Positions 54,701-62,047 of a stretch of 64,000 nt of DNA are shown one piece after another. The DNA comes from Alphaproteobacteria bacterium (GTDB lineage: Bacteria; Pseudomonadota; Alphaproteobacteria; Micropepsales; Micropepsaceae). The stretch spans positions 62,001 to 126,000 of the forward strand of contig JAJPHG010000013.1 in the NCBI GenBank assembly GCA_021325375.1. The letters run 5' to 3'. Numbering within the stretch: the stretch's first letter is position 1; each line of letters starts with the position of its first letter. The position numbers and the translations under genes were made by a program. The notes beneath the pieces were generated by a model, which made no database searches, had not been told where the DNA came from, and worked only from the letters and a program-made list of their open reading frames with translations.

Positions 54701-55663
54701 ACGACCCTGCAGGCGGGCAACAACGTCACCCTCGACGGCTCGGCGGTCGCGGGCGACCTCGTGATCAACACCGGCGCGGGCAACGACGTGCTCACCGGCG
54801 GCACCGGCGACGACACGTTCCGTCCGGGCAGCGGCATCGACACCATCCACGGCGGCGGCGGCGACGACACGATCAACATGATGAACAACTTCACCGCGGC
54901 CGACACGATCGACGGCGGCACGGGAACCAACAAGCTTTTGCTCGACGGTTTCTATTCCGGCGTCAACGCGGTGACGTTCGGCTCGACGACCATGACCAAC
55001 ATCCAGATACTCGAGCTGGGCGCGGGCCATGACTACTCGCTCACCTTCGACGTCTCGAACGTGGCGGCCGGCGCGAGCCTGACGATCCGCGGCGACACGC
55101 TCGGCGCGGGCGACAAGATGACGATCGACGGCTCGGCGCTAGGCGCGACGAGCACGCTGGTGATCGATGCCGGCGGGGGCCCCAACACGCTGATCGGCGG
55201 CGCCGGCAACGACATCATCCGCGGCGGCACCGGCGTCGACCACATCACCGGCGGCGGGGGGGCGGATCTGATCTATGGCGGCGGCGGCAACGACGTCTTC
55301 ATCTACAACTTCGCCTCGGAATCGACGAGCACGACCTACGACTCGATCAAGGATTTCGACGCGATGAGCGATCGCTTCCAGATCGTCGGCTGGGCGGTCA
55401 ACGCCATCAACGCCGAGGTCACGACAGGTCATCTGAACGCGGCCACCTTCGACACCGATCTTGCCACCGCCATCGGCGCGGGCCAGCTCGGCGCGCATGA
55501 CGCGGTGGTCTTCGATCCGAACAGAGGCGACCTGCACAACCACCTCTTCCTGATCGTCGACATGAACGGCGTTGCGGGTTACCAGGCCGGCCAGGATCTG
55601 GTGATCGACATCACCGGCGCGTCCAACATCGGCAGCCTGACGACGGCGAACTTCATCACCTGA
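48788..55663 (+). CDS. Giant VCBS/cadherin-like repeat protein with C-terminal RTX domain
   Basis: A 2291-residue secreted adhesin-like protein. There is no Sec signal, as expected for type I secretion. Residues about 125-440 look like a beta-propeller (ALAVDPLNHIVYIAHW; LAINEAQGLIYFAV). An Ig-like segment (450-590) and ten VCBS/cadherin-like units of about 109 residues follow (APTVV-D-G..VLTNDSD-DGD-L-VSAVNG...GSYTY-ADNT..). The last third carries haemolysin-type calcium-binding repeats (GGSGNDTF, GTGDDTF, GGAGNDII, GGGGNDVF) and a type I secretion-like C-terminus. No type I exporter gene is in the window. The antisense 1777-residue frame is an artefact of the repeats. Confidence 0.92.
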   Translation: MSDARNRDVSSFPNTGTRDLASDSIGSTSHHGLHHGFDDDFTSSDSDGAATIAAPVANPVLSNGVDHGSFDVSAMGSDTLHAPPPVAQVGGQLWYGLEDISNSGLDHIDSDDAGHAVSDVPTTGGGANVDIGSVGLDGANGLYFIYGRDGLLRDGHIENDLETNSASELSSVNMVFGTGFNADVVNALAVDPLNHIVYIAHWGQTDALTGIFEVQYNPVTGALTSPFNATSDTITDSSHVLFHDDNTGKVNGTTSFTDVTAMQYDMQNGNLYYVDESGTWAGSSTSGSAWAETNGIYVVSATGSPTPTQLTTSQFVGETNNAAYIIGLAINEAQGLIYFAVNNAGTLTTKFYYMPIAGGTATQMTAPVSFGFVDADEFGGVNPLAFDANLRQLYISDQTNHSLAQFTLSADGHSFTSGNDTFQTANPGNDGGIATSLYYDPTPTLSTLTATTTEALQGGSALNLLTATPTITDPQDGASNKLHMNYAQVVIANAQSGDQLLLAGQLSGTVDGGKITIQWNSGTHTLMFFGNETEAEYASLMAQVSYQDGGIDNSTGSHPTRTIDFIISDGTTITDQTTADANEKAVTVVIDRAPTLTPDNYADQEGGTATGTSGTAGTGVLGNDNDKDADAIVITAVNGSGANVGNSVTGTYGHLTLSSNGSFSYVADNTSAIDSAANGSHPVDTFTYTVSDGLGGVTTTTVSFTINRPPTVVGDSGAAVESASGTGNVLTNDSDKDGDTLTVSAVNGSGANVGNSVAGTYGSINIAANGSYTYNASNTAAIDGAATGSHLTDTFTYTASDGHGGTTTTTITITLDRPPTVVADSGAAVESASGNGNVLTNDSDRDGDTLVVSAVNGNAGNVGNSVAGTYGHITIASNGSYTYNADNTTAINGAATGSHLTDTFSYTASDGHGGTTTTNIVITLDRPPTVVNDSGSDLESATLNVLAASGVIANDSDRDGDTLTVSAVTGGTVGSSFATTYGHITVNSDGSYSYVADNTAAIDAAANGSHPIDTITITVSDGHGGTTNETLSITIDRAPAVVADSGAAVESASGSGNVLTNDSDKDGDTLTVSAVNGSGANVGNSVAGTYGHITINSNGSYTYNADNTSAIDGAATGSHLTDTFSYTASDGHGGTTTTNVVITLDRAPTVVADAGAALESASGNGNVLTNDSDRDGDTLVVSAVNGNAGNVGNSVAGTYGHITINADGSYSYTADNTAAIDGAATGSHPTDTFSYTASDGHGGTTTTNIVITIDRAPTVVNDSGSDVEGATLNVLAAGGVLANDSDRDGDSLTVTAVGGSGANVGNSFATTYGHITLNADGSYSYVADNTAAIDGAATGSHPIDTVTLTVSDGHGGTTNETLSITIDRAPTVVADAGAAVESASGTGNVLTNDSDNDGDTLVVSAVNGSAGNVGNSIAGTYGHITINADGSYTYNADNTSAIDGAATGSHLTDTFSYTASDGHGGTTTTNIVITLDRAPTVVNDSNTVSEGGTLNVVTASGVLANDSDRDGDSLTVTAVNGSGANVGNSIATTYGHITLNSDGSYSYVADNTSAIDGAATGSHPTDTVTITVSDGHGGTTNETLSLSIDRAAVANLDSLNTTENSTATVGSGSPVNANLLANDSDPDGDSITITQVNGSGANVGTQITLASGALLTVNADGTYTYDPNHAFDWLPDFNSSGASNTTATDSFSYTIDGGAMTTVTITIKGVDSNDTLVGTSGNDTLNGGLGDDIIYDDNGLNSGKDPHDTSAGFSGGTDSFSGGSGNDTFYMGANLTAADHIDGGTGSDRVILNGDYSGGLTFTSTTMVNVETLGLTAGNSYDLVMANATVTLGNNLKVQAGTLGAGDNVTFDASNDTTGGNYIINTGAGNDVLIGGVGNDRFRPGSGTDSITGNGGDDRVGMTSNFTAADSIDGGTGDDVVILKGDYSAGVVFGAATMVNVETLGLAKGFSYNLTLNATTDTSGQTLTVQATTLQAGNNVTLDGSAVAGDLVINTGAGNDVLTGGTGDDTFRPGSGIDTIHGGGGDDTINMMNNFTAADTIDGGTGTNKLLLDGFYSGVNAVTFGSTTMTNIQILELGAGHDYSLTFDVSNVAAGASLTIRGDTLGAGDKMTIDGSALGATSTLVIDAGGGPNTLIGGAGNDIIRGGTGVDHITGGGGADLIYGGGGNDVFIYNFASESTSTTYDSIKDFDAMSDRFQIVGWAVNAINAEVTTGHLNAATFDTDLATAIGAGQLGAHDAVVFDPNRGDLHNHLFLIVDMNGVAGYQAGQDLVIDITGASNIGSLTTANFIT
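50561..53560 (+). repeat. Tandem 327-bp coding repeats with a three-unit higher-order period
   Basis: Nine VCBS units occur in tandem inside the giant gene with a base period of 327 bp (for example 50912 and 51239). Units 2 to 9 follow the order A-A-B-A-A-B-A-B, where A and B are two recognisable types (ADSGAAVESASG versus NDSGSD-E-ATLNVLAA). The A-A-B block repeats at about 987 bp. Confidence 0.9.
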
Positions 55664-55687
55664 TCGCCCTTTAGGTTTCGGACTTCC

Positions 55688-55726
55688 CGGCCCCTTGTCC
55701 CAACGGACGAGGGGCCGTTTATTTTG
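55688..55726 (+). terminator. Intrinsic terminator after RTX giant gene
   Basis: The stem CGGCCCCTTGTCC / GGACGAGGGGCCG (one G-T pair) has loop CAAC and is followed by TTTATTTT. It lies 25 bp past the stop of the giant gene. Confidence 0.85.
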
Positions 55727-55767
55727 GGGCCGGCGGTTCGTTAACGGTGGCGGTCTAAGATCCTGCC

Positions 55768-56778
55768 ATGTCCAGGTCCAGGTCCGTTTCAAAAGCATGG
55801 CAGGCAGTGGCATTCGCCGCGCTTCTCATTTCGCCCACCCATGCCGTCACCTCCGCCGACGATCAGGCGGCGCGGATGCATCGGGGCATGAACATCCTGG
55901 ACGACGATCCGATGTGGCGCGATCCGGCGCGGGCGCGGTTCCAGCCGCGCCATTTCGCGCGTCTCGCGCAGGCGGGCTTCGACACGGTCCGGCTCAACCT
56001 GCATCCGTTCAAGCATCTGGGTGCGGACGGCGCGCCCGACGCGGCGTGGCTCGCGACGCTGGACGGCCTGGTCAAGGCCGGTCTGGGCGCCGGCCTGACC
56101 GTCATCGTCGACGAGCACGACGACACGCTTTGCGCGCGCGACGCGGATGGTTGCCTCAAGACGCTGCGTGCCGTGTGGGGCACGCTCGCGCCGCGCTACC
56201 GCAACGCCCCCGACCGGCTGCTGTTCGAGATCCTGAACGAGCCGCACGGCGTGCTCACCGCAGCCGTTTGGAACACCACCTTGCGCAACCTCATCGCGCT
56301 CATCCGCGCGACAAATCCGGAACGCAACATCGTCATCGGCCCGGCCGACATGAACACGGTGAGTGCGCTGCCGTCGCTCGACTTGCCGGAGTCCGACCGT
56401 CACATCATCGCGACCGTGCACTACTACACGCCGGTGCGCTTCACGCTGCAGGGCGCGAGCTGGGTGCCGTCGGCGAAGGACCTTTCCGGCGTCGCCTGGG
56501 GCAGCGACACCGAGGTCGCGGCCGTGGTGCACGATTTCGACCGCGTGAAGGCATGGTCCGACGCACGCCGTCGCCCGGTGTTCCTGGGCGAGTTCGGCGC
56601 CTACGAGAAGGCGCCGACGGACTCGCGCACGCGCTGGATCGCCCGCGTCGCGCGCGTCGCCGAGGCCCATGGTTTGCCCTGGGCCTATTGGCAGATGGAC
56701 ACGGATTTCGCCGCTTACGATTTCGACCGCGACGCGTGGATCGCTCCGATGCTCCAGGCGCTTGTGCCGTCGAACTAG
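55768..56778 (+). CDS. Glycoside hydrolase family 5 (cellulase-like) protein
   Basis: A 336-residue exported enzyme with a signal peptide (VAFAALLISPTHAV) and a GH5 TIM barrel. The acid/base glutamate is in LLFEILNEPHG, the preceding Arg in FDTVRLNLHPF, HYYTP lies mid-barrel, and the nucleophile glutamate is in VFLGEFGAYEK. It should cleave beta-1,4-linked glucans or mannans in the periplasm or outside; the substrate is undetermined. It stands alone after the RTX terminator. Confidence 0.9.
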   Translation: MSRSRSVSKAWQAVAFAALLISPTHAVTSADDQAARMHRGMNILDDDPMWRDPARARFQPRHFARLAQAGFDTVRLNLHPFKHLGADGAPDAAWLATLDGLVKAGLGAGLTVIVDEHDDTLCARDADGCLKTLRAVWGTLAPRYRNAPDRLLFEILNEPHGVLTAAVWNTTLRNLIALIRATNPERNIVIGPADMNTVSALPSLDLPESDRHIIATVHYYTPVRFTLQGASWVPSAKDLSGVAWGSDTEVAAVVHDFDRVKAWSDARRRPVFLGEFGAYEKAPTDSRTRWIARVARVAEAHGLPWAYWQMDTDFAAYDFDRDAWIAPMLQALVPSN

Positions 56779-56884
56779 AAGGGCGGGCCCCCTGCTTGAA
56801 TCCCGCCTTTCCCACCCAATATGTCACACGGCGCAGGCTTGGCGTGCTAAGCTTGCGCCTTGAATCGAAAGGGGTTTTCGACAG

Positions 56885-57493
56885 ATGGGTTCCTCGCTCC
56901 TCAAGCGCGCCGGGATGGCGGTCGCTTTCGCGCTTTCGCTGGTCGGGCTCAGCGCTTGCGGCATCAACGCGGTGCCCACCCAGGACGAGCAGGTCAAGGC
57001 CGCCTGGAGCCAAGTGCTCAACGAATACCAGCGCCGCTCCGACCTGATCCCGAACCTGGTCGAGACCGTGAAGGGCTTCGCCAACCAGGAGAAGTCCGTC
57101 CTCATCGGCGTCACCGAGGCGCGCGCGAAGGCGACGCAGACGACCATGAGCCTGCCGCCCGACGTGACGTCCAATCCGCAGGCCTTCCACCAGTTCGAGC
57201 AGACCCAGGCGCAGCTCGGCGCCTCGATCGGAAGGCTGCTCGCGGTCAGCGAGCGTTATCCCGATCTCAAATCCAACGAGAACTTCCTGGCGCTGCAGAG
57301 CCAGCTCGAGGGCACGGAGAACCGCATCACGGTGGCGCGCCACGACTACATCGACGCCGTGCAGCGCTACAACACGACGCTGCGCACGATCCCGAGCCGC
57401 TGGATCGCGGCGATCTTCTATCCCGACGCCAAGGTGAAGGAGACCTTCACGATCTCCGAGAAGGCGCAGGAAGCCCCGCAGGTCAAATTCTGA
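56885..57493 (+). CDS. lemA: LemA family lipoprotein
   Basis: A 202-residue LemA-family protein with a lipobox (GLSACG) and the LemA core: VKAAWSQVLNEYQRRSDLIPNLVETVKGFA, a long helical bundle and RYNTTLRTIPSRWIAA. The function is unsettled, but it is regularly encoded with TPM-domain proteins, as here (two TPM genes follow within 20 bp). Inner-membrane or periplasmic location is expected. Confidence 0.93.
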   Translation: MGSSLLKRAGMAVAFALSLVGLSACGINAVPTQDEQVKAAWSQVLNEYQRRSDLIPNLVETVKGFANQEKSVLIGVTEARAKATQTTMSLPPDVTSNPQAFHQFEQTQAQLGASIGRLLAVSERYPDLKSNENFLALQSQLEGTENRITVARHDYIDAVQRYNTTLRTIPSRWIAAIFYPDAKVKETFTISEKAQEAPQVKF

Positions 57494-57508
57494 TGCCGGG
57501 CACGTCTC

Positions 57509-58282
57509 ATGCTTGAGCGCGCGCTCCTGCGCATCGCCTATGTGCTGGTCGGCATCCTGTCGCTGACATGGCTCGCGCTCGCCACGCCCGCGGAGGCCGA
57601 CCCGGACTTCCCGGCGCTCAGCGGCCGCGTCGTCGACGACGCGGGCGTGCTCTCGGACGATACCAAGCGCGAGCTCGACGGCATCCTGGCCGGCGACGAG
57701 AAGCAGTTCGGCGGCCGCCAGGTCGTGGTCGTGACCGTGAAATCGCTGCAGGGCTACGAGATCGCCGATTACGGCTACCGTCTCGGCCGCCATTGGGGCA
57801 TCGGCCAGAAGGGCAAGAACAACGGCGCCCTGATCATCGTGGCGCCCAACGAGCACGCGGCCCGCATCGAGGTGGGCTACGGCCTGGAAGGCGATCTCAC
57901 CGACGCCAAGAGCCGCGTCATCATCGACCGCACGATGCTGCCCGCGTTCCGCAAAGGCGACTACAATGCGGGTGTCGTCGACGGCACCAAGGCGGTTCTG
58001 GCGACGCTCGGCAACACCAATTACGCGGTTCCCGACTACAGCGAAGAGGACCGTGACGAGCCGTCGGGTGGCTGGACCGGCATCATTGTCTTCCTGGTGA
58101 TCCTGTTCTTCGTGGGCCGCGGGTTCTTCTGGCCGCTGCTGTTCATGGGCGGACGCGGCGGCTGGGGCGGCGGAGGATGGGGCGGAGGCGGCTTCGGCGG
58201 CGGGAGCGGCGGGTTCGGCGGAGGCGGGTTCTCCGGCGGCGGCGGCTCGTTTGGCGGCGGGGGCGCGTCGGGGCGTTGGTAG
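57509..58282 (+). CDS. TPM domain protein (YgcG-like) with glycine-rich tail
   Basis: A 257-residue protein with a signal peptide or anchor (LVGILSLTWLALATPAEA). The periplasmic TPM domain shows RVVDDAGVLSDDTKRELDGILAGDEKQ, GYRLGRHWGIGQKGKNNGALIIVAPNEH and IEVGYGLEGDLTDAKS. A second membrane helix and a glycine-rich C-terminal tail follow. It is the second gene of a lemA operon. TPM members have acidic-phosphatase-like folds of uncertain activity. The tail overlaps the next gene. Confidence 0.92.
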   Translation: MLERALLRIAYVLVGILSLTWLALATPAEADPDFPALSGRVVDDAGVLSDDTKRELDGILAGDEKQFGGRQVVVVTVKSLQGYEIADYGYRLGRHWGIGQKGKNNGALIIVAPNEHAARIEVGYGLEGDLTDAKSRVIIDRTMLPAFRKGDYNAGVVDGTKAVLATLGNTNYAVPDYSEEDRDEPSGGWTGIIVFLVILFFVGRGFFWPLLFMGGRGGWGGGGWGGGGFGGGSGGFGGGGFSGGGGSFGGGGASGRW

Positions 58283-58866
58283 ATCCGCTGCATCTGTTCC
58301 GCGACGGCGAGCGCGAGCGCATCCGTGCCGCGATCGAGGAGGCCAAGCGCGGCACATCCGCGAAATTCGCCTTCGTCGCCGTGCCCGCGAGCGACCACTA
58401 TGCTTGGTTCCCGGTCGTGTGGGCGGGCGTCGTGGCGCTGGCGGCGACCGGCGCGCTCGCGATCCTGCGGCCGTATCTGAGCATCGGCGCGGGCTTCGTC
58501 GTCGATGCGGTGCTGTTCGTCGTCCTGAGCCTGCTGTTCGACTGGTGGCCGATCCGCGTGCGGCTGGTACCGCCGCATTTCAAGCGCCTGGCGCTGCACC
58601 ACGCCGCCCAGCGCGCCTATGCCGGCCATCTCATCTCGCGCGACGACGAGCACAACGGGGTGATGCTGTTCGTCTCACTGGCAGAGCGCCACATCGAGAT
58701 CGTCGCCGAGCGCGAGGCGCATGCCGCAGCCCCGCCGGGGACCTGGGACCGCATCGTCGCCGGCGCGACGGCCGCGATGGCGTCGCGCGGCGTGGCCGAC
58801 GGGCTCGTCGAGGCGATTTCGGCCTGCGGCACGACGCTGGCCCAGGCATTCCCGCGCCGGTCCTGA
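58276..58866 (+). CDS. Second TPM domain membrane protein of lemA operon
   Basis: A 196-residue TPM-type protein with two membrane helices inserted in the middle (VVWAGVVALAATGALAIL; AGFVVDAVLFVVLSLLF). The C-terminal part carries GVMLFVSLAERHIEIVAERE, typical of the short TPM partners in lemA operons. The family start is best fitted by TTG at 58276, overlapping the previous stop by 7 bp. No ATG occurs in frame nearby. Confidence 0.8.
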   Translation: MVDPLHLFRDGERERIRAAIEEAKRGTSAKFAFVAVPASDHYAWFPVVWAGVVALAATGALAILRPYLSIGAGFVVDAVLFVVLSLLFDWWPIRVRLVPPHFKRLALHHAAQRAYAGHLISRDDEHNGVMLFVSLAERHIEIVAEREAHAAAPPGTWDRIVAGATAAMASRGVADGLVEAISACGTTLAQAFPRRS

Positions 58867-58933
58867 CTCGCATACCACGCGAAGTTGCAAGCCTCCCGCC
58901 ATGGCGGCAAGATGCCGGGCAGGGGGTTATCGC

Positions 58934-59923
58934 ATGACGATCTACCGCAAATCCGTTCTCGCAGTGGCCGCGCTGGCGCTGACGTTGTCCGCCGCGCGGG
59001 CCGACGCTCCGGCCTGCTCGCTGGGCCTGATGGCCTCGCTGGACATGACGGCGCTCCCCGATGGCCGGTTCACCGTGCCCGTGTCCATCAACGGCTCGCA
59101 GCACCAATTCCTTGTGGAAACGGCGGGCGTCTTCAGCAAGATCGCTCCCGATCTTGCCACCAGGCTCGCGCTTCCTCAAAGCCCGAGCCGCGCCGAGATC
59201 TACGGAGCAAAGGGCCTGCTCCACATGAATTCCGCGGAGGTTGATTCCTTCAAGATCGGCGCGATGGAGATGAAACGCTTTCATCTCGCTGCCACGACCG
59301 GCGACAGCGATCTCACGGGCGGCATAGAAGGAACGCTCGCGCCCGACTTGCTGATCCTTTTCGATGTCGAGTTCGATTTCGCCAAGAACAAGATGAACCT
59401 GTTCTCGCAGGACCATTGTCCGGGGAAAGTCGTCTATTGGACGCAAGGAGGTTATGCCACATTGCCGTTTCGCATGATGTCGGGTCCGGCGTCGCTCGGT
59501 CACCACATCGAGTTCACGACGACGTTGGACGGCCACGACCTTTCGACGGTCCTGGACACAAGTTCGTCGACGACGTGGCTGCGCCATAAGCCGGCGGTGG
59601 AGTTTTTCAGCTTCGACGAGAAAGCGCCCGACGTCACGCTCGATCCACAAGAGCAAGCCGGCCTTCCGGTCTACAAGAAGCGCTTCCAGGTGCTGCATCT
59701 GGGCGGGATCGACGCGCCGAATCCGACCATCGACGTCATGCCGGATCAGTACGAGGCGTCTTTCCGCCAGGAACATTCGGAAAAATCCCGCGACGATCCC
59801 ATTTACGGCGGGAACCTCTCGATGACCGATTTGACCGTCGGGGTCGATGTCCTGCGCAAGCTGCACGTCTTCGTCGCCTACAAGGAGCACAAGGTCTACG
59901 CGACTGGCGCCGACGCTCACTGA
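58934..59923 (+). CDS. Exported pepsin/retropepsin-like protein
   Basis: A 329-residue exported protein (signal peptide AVAALALTLSAARAD) with two beta-sheet repeats like aspartic proteases: FTVPVSINGSQHQFLVET in the first and HHIEFTTTLDGHDLSTVLDTSSSTTWL in the second. Only the second holds a D-T-S motif; the first has ET in place of D-T/S-G, so activity is doubtful. It is distantly related in design to the PDZ lipoprotein at 22493-23800. The ATG at 58934 follows GGGGG at a workable distance. Confidence 0.65.
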   Translation: MTIYRKSVLAVAALALTLSAARADAPACSLGLMASLDMTALPDGRFTVPVSINGSQHQFLVETAGVFSKIAPDLATRLALPQSPSRAEIYGAKGLLHMNSAEVDSFKIGAMEMKRFHLAATTGDSDLTGGIEGTLAPDLLILFDVEFDFAKNKMNLFSQDHCPGKVVYWTQGGYATLPFRMMSGPASLGHHIEFTTTLDGHDLSTVLDTSSSTTWLRHKPAVEFFSFDEKAPDVTLDPQEQAGLPVYKKRFQVLHLGGIDAPNPTIDVMPDQYEASFRQEHSEKSRDDPIYGGNLSMTDLTVGVDVLRKLHVFVAYKEHKVYATGADAH

Positions 59924-59952
59924 AAGTCTGCGCCGGATCTGGTCTTTTCCGC

Positions 59953-59981
59953 TTGACATATAGTCAAATATATTTTACATA
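59953..59981 (+). promoter_or_regulatory. Promoter with overlapping palindromic operator
   Basis: TTGACA (59953-59958) with a 17-nt spacer to TACATA (59976-59981) forms a promoter. TTGAC-ATATA-GTCAA (59953-59967) is a perfect inverted repeat across the -35 box. The site lies just before the membrane/Xre operon and is a good candidate operator for the Xre protein at 60437-60664. Confidence 0.6.
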
Positions 59982-60014
59982 CAGTCCGGTAATTTTGATA
60001 CCGGAGGCCGAAAA

Positions 60015-60437
60015 ATGGCGTTTCGCGAAAAGGCTGCCTGGATTTCATTGATCGTGGGGATCGGCGTTTACGTCTTCTATTTTGCGCAAGCCGTGCCGGC
60101 GATGGCGCGTGGGGAGACGGGGGGCGGGTATTATTTCGGCCTCCTGGCCGCGATGACGGTGCTGTTCGTCATAGCGATGATCGTGCTGACCGTGGTGGCC
60201 GCGGTGTTCGCGCCGAAAGACGCCAAGACGCCGCTCGACGAGCGCGAGCGGCTGATCGGGCTCAAGGCCTCGCAATTGGCCGGCGTCGTGCTGTCCGCCG
60301 GCGCGTTCATGACCATCATCGCGCTCTTCCTCGGCGCCGACCGGTTTTTCGCCGCGAACTTCCTGTTCCTTTCGATGGCGATCTCGGAGACGCTGAAAAG
60401 CGGAGCACAGATCTTCTATTATCGCCGGGGCGCGTGA
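60015..60437 (+). CDS. Four-helix membrane protein paired with Xre regulator (DUF2178-like)
   Basis: A 140-residue membrane protein with four hydrophobic segments and a charged loop containing DERERLIGLKASQLAG, resembling the DUF2178-type proteins found with small Xre regulators. GGAGGCCG precedes the ATG. It is coupled to the Xre gene by TGATG overlap at its end. A strong promoter and a palindrome lie just upstream. The role is unknown. Confidence 0.8.
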   Translation: MAFREKAAWISLIVGIGVYVFYFAQAVPAMARGETGGGYYFGLLAAMTVLFVIAMIVLTVVAAVFAPKDAKTPLDERERLIGLKASQLAGVVLSAGAFMTIIALFLGADRFFAANFLFLSMAISETLKSGAQIFYYRRGA

Positions 60438-60664
60438 TGGCGCCGACGCGCGTGCGCAACGCCATCCGCCGCCTGCGCTTCGAGCACGGCGAGATGACGC
60501 AAGGCGAGCTTGCGGACCGCATCGGGGTCACGCGCCAGACCGTGAACGCGATCGAGCAGGGAAAATACTCGCCGACCCTTGAAGCCGCGTTCCGGATCGC
60601 GCAGGTTTTCGGCCGGCCGCTGGAAGAGGTCTTCCAATACGGGCCGGACGAGGGGCAGGGATGA
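60437..60664 (+). CDS. Xre-family transcriptional regulator
   Basis: A 75-residue compact HTH protein (MTQGELADRIGVTRQTVNAIEQGKYSPTLEAAFRIAQVFGRPLEEVF) of the YgzD/YozG type. Start ATG 60437 overlaps the preceding stop; an earlier GTG at 60434 is possible. Its end overlaps the phosphodiesterase start as ATGA. It is likely to repress its own operon through the palindrome at 59953-59967. Confidence 0.9.
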   Translation: MAPTRVRNAIRRLRFEHGEMTQGELADRIGVTRQTVNAIEQGKYSPTLEAAFRIAQVFGRPLEEVFQYGPDEGQG

Positions 60665-61932
60665 AACGGCTGTTCGCGGCGCTCTTTGCGCTGCTGATTT
60701 CGACGGTGGCGGCAGCGGCCGCGCCGGAACGCACCGTGGTGGTCGTGCTCTTCGACGGCTTCGCGCCGGCCGAGCTCGACGCGGCCAAGCCGACGCCGAA
60801 TTTCGACCGCCTGAAGCGCGAGGGCGCATGGTCGCGGCATCTGGTGCCCGCGTTCCCGACGATCTCGCTGATCAACCACACGACCTTCGAGACCGGATGC
60901 TGGCCGGAGCATCACGGTGTGATGTCGAACATCTTCTACGATCCCAAGCGCGGCAAGTTCGGCGAAAGCGACAACGTCGCCGACGCAGACTGGCACACGG
61001 GCTGCGAGGCGATGTGGGAAGCGGCCGAGCGCCAGGGCGTCAAGACGGCCGTGTTCAACTGGGCGGGGCGCTGGTCGAAGACGCGCGGCAAGCTCTCGAC
61101 CTTCGCCAACGAGCAGGTGCCGTGGGCCCAGCGCGAGAACGACGAAACGATCCTGAACAAGGCGATCGCGCTGCTGCACGATCCGCGTCCCGATCATCCG
61201 CGCCTGATCGCGCTCTATTTCGACATCCCCGATCACGTCGCCCATTTCGACGGCGTGGCTGGGGCCAAGACGCGCGATGCGGTGCGCCGTGTCGATGCCA
61301 TCACCGGCAAGCTGATGGCGGCGATAAAATCCATGCCGGCGGGCCGCGAAGGCACGCTCGTCATCGGCACCGACCACGGCATGATGGACGTCGGCCCAAT
61401 GATCAATATCGGCCGCCTCATGAACATGTACGACATCAAGGGCCGTCAAGCGTCCGACGGCGCCACGACGTTCCTCTATCTCGACAAGGGCGAGAGCGCC
61501 GACCGCGTGCAGAAGGCGTTGAGCGCCTATCCCTACGCCTTCGACATCTACAGACGCGGCCACTATCCCGCCTTCGCGCATCTGGGCACGGGCCCGCGCG
61601 TGGGCGATCTGATGCTCGTCGCCAAGCCGCCCTATTGGGTGATCGGGCCGGAGCAGTTTCCGTGGTGGGCGAGCCTGCTCGGCGTCACGCATCTGTGGCC
61701 GGTGACGTTCACGCCGTTCACGGGAAGCCTGAAGGCGATGCACGGCTACGACCCGAACATCGTGCAGATGCACGGCATCTTCTACGCCTGGGGCGCGGGC
61801 GTGGCACCCGGCCGCGAGATCAAGCGCCTCGACATGATCGACCTGCATCCAACGGTGATGTCGTTGCTCGGTCTTCAGCCGGGCAAGCCGGTGGATGGGA
61901 AAACAATAGCGCTAGGACAACCCTCCCCTTGA
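60661..61932 (+). CDS. Ectonucleotide pyrophosphatase/phosphodiesterase family protein
   Basis: A 423-residue exported enzyme of the alkaline-phosphatase superfamily, NPP type. It has a signal peptide (LFALLISTVAAAAA), a first metal-site Asp (VVVVLFDGFAP), the nucleophile Thr region PAFPTISLINHTTF, the metal ligands FDIPDHVAHFDG and IGTDHGM, and a final metal-binding His in YDPNIVQMHGIF. It likely hydrolyses nucleotide or other phosphodiesters outside the cytoplasm. It is translationally coupled to the Xre gene. The final PSP-stop comes from the R1 repeat. Confidence 0.92.
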   Translation: MKRLFAALFALLISTVAAAAAPERTVVVVLFDGFAPAELDAAKPTPNFDRLKREGAWSRHLVPAFPTISLINHTTFETGCWPEHHGVMSNIFYDPKRGKFGESDNVADADWHTGCEAMWEAAERQGVKTAVFNWAGRWSKTRGKLSTFANEQVPWAQRENDETILNKAIALLHDPRPDHPRLIALYFDIPDHVAHFDGVAGAKTRDAVRRVDAITGKLMAAIKSMPAGREGTLVIGTDHGMMDVGPMINIGRLMNMYDIKGRQASDGATTFLYLDKGESADRVQKALSAYPYAFDIYRRGHYPAFAHLGTGPRVGDLMLVAKPPYWVIGPEQFPWWASLLGVTHLWPVTFTPFTGSLKAMHGYDPNIVQMHGIFYAWGAGVAPGREIKRLDMIDLHPTVMSLLGLQPGKPVDGKTIALGQPSP

Positions 61933-62047
61933 GGGAGGGTCGAAAACGCGAAGCGTTTTCGGGGAGGGGAGCAGCGCCGGCGGTTCACCCCTCCCCGAAA
62001 AACACTTCGCTACGCTCGTGTTTTTCGACCCTCCCTCAAGGGGAGGG
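61921..62047. repeat. Cloverleaf palindromic repeat, family R1, copy b
   Basis: A perfect 23-bp outer inverted repeat (61921-61943 / 62025-62047) encloses hairpins 61943-61959 (7-bp stem, GAA loop), 61960-61997 (10-bp stem, 18-nt loop) and 61998-62025 (8-bp stem, loop TTCGCTACGCTC). The outer stem, middle stem and small loops match copy a, while the side stems differ and remain paired. It lies between convergent genes and encodes the last residues (PSP) and stop codons of both. Confidence 0.95.

Noticed and set aside
49697..55030. A 1777-residue open frame antisense to the RTX giant
   Set aside because: It arises from the GC-rich repeated codons of the sense gene. The translation is low-complexity with no recognisable domain, while the sense frame has clear VCBS and RTX motifs.
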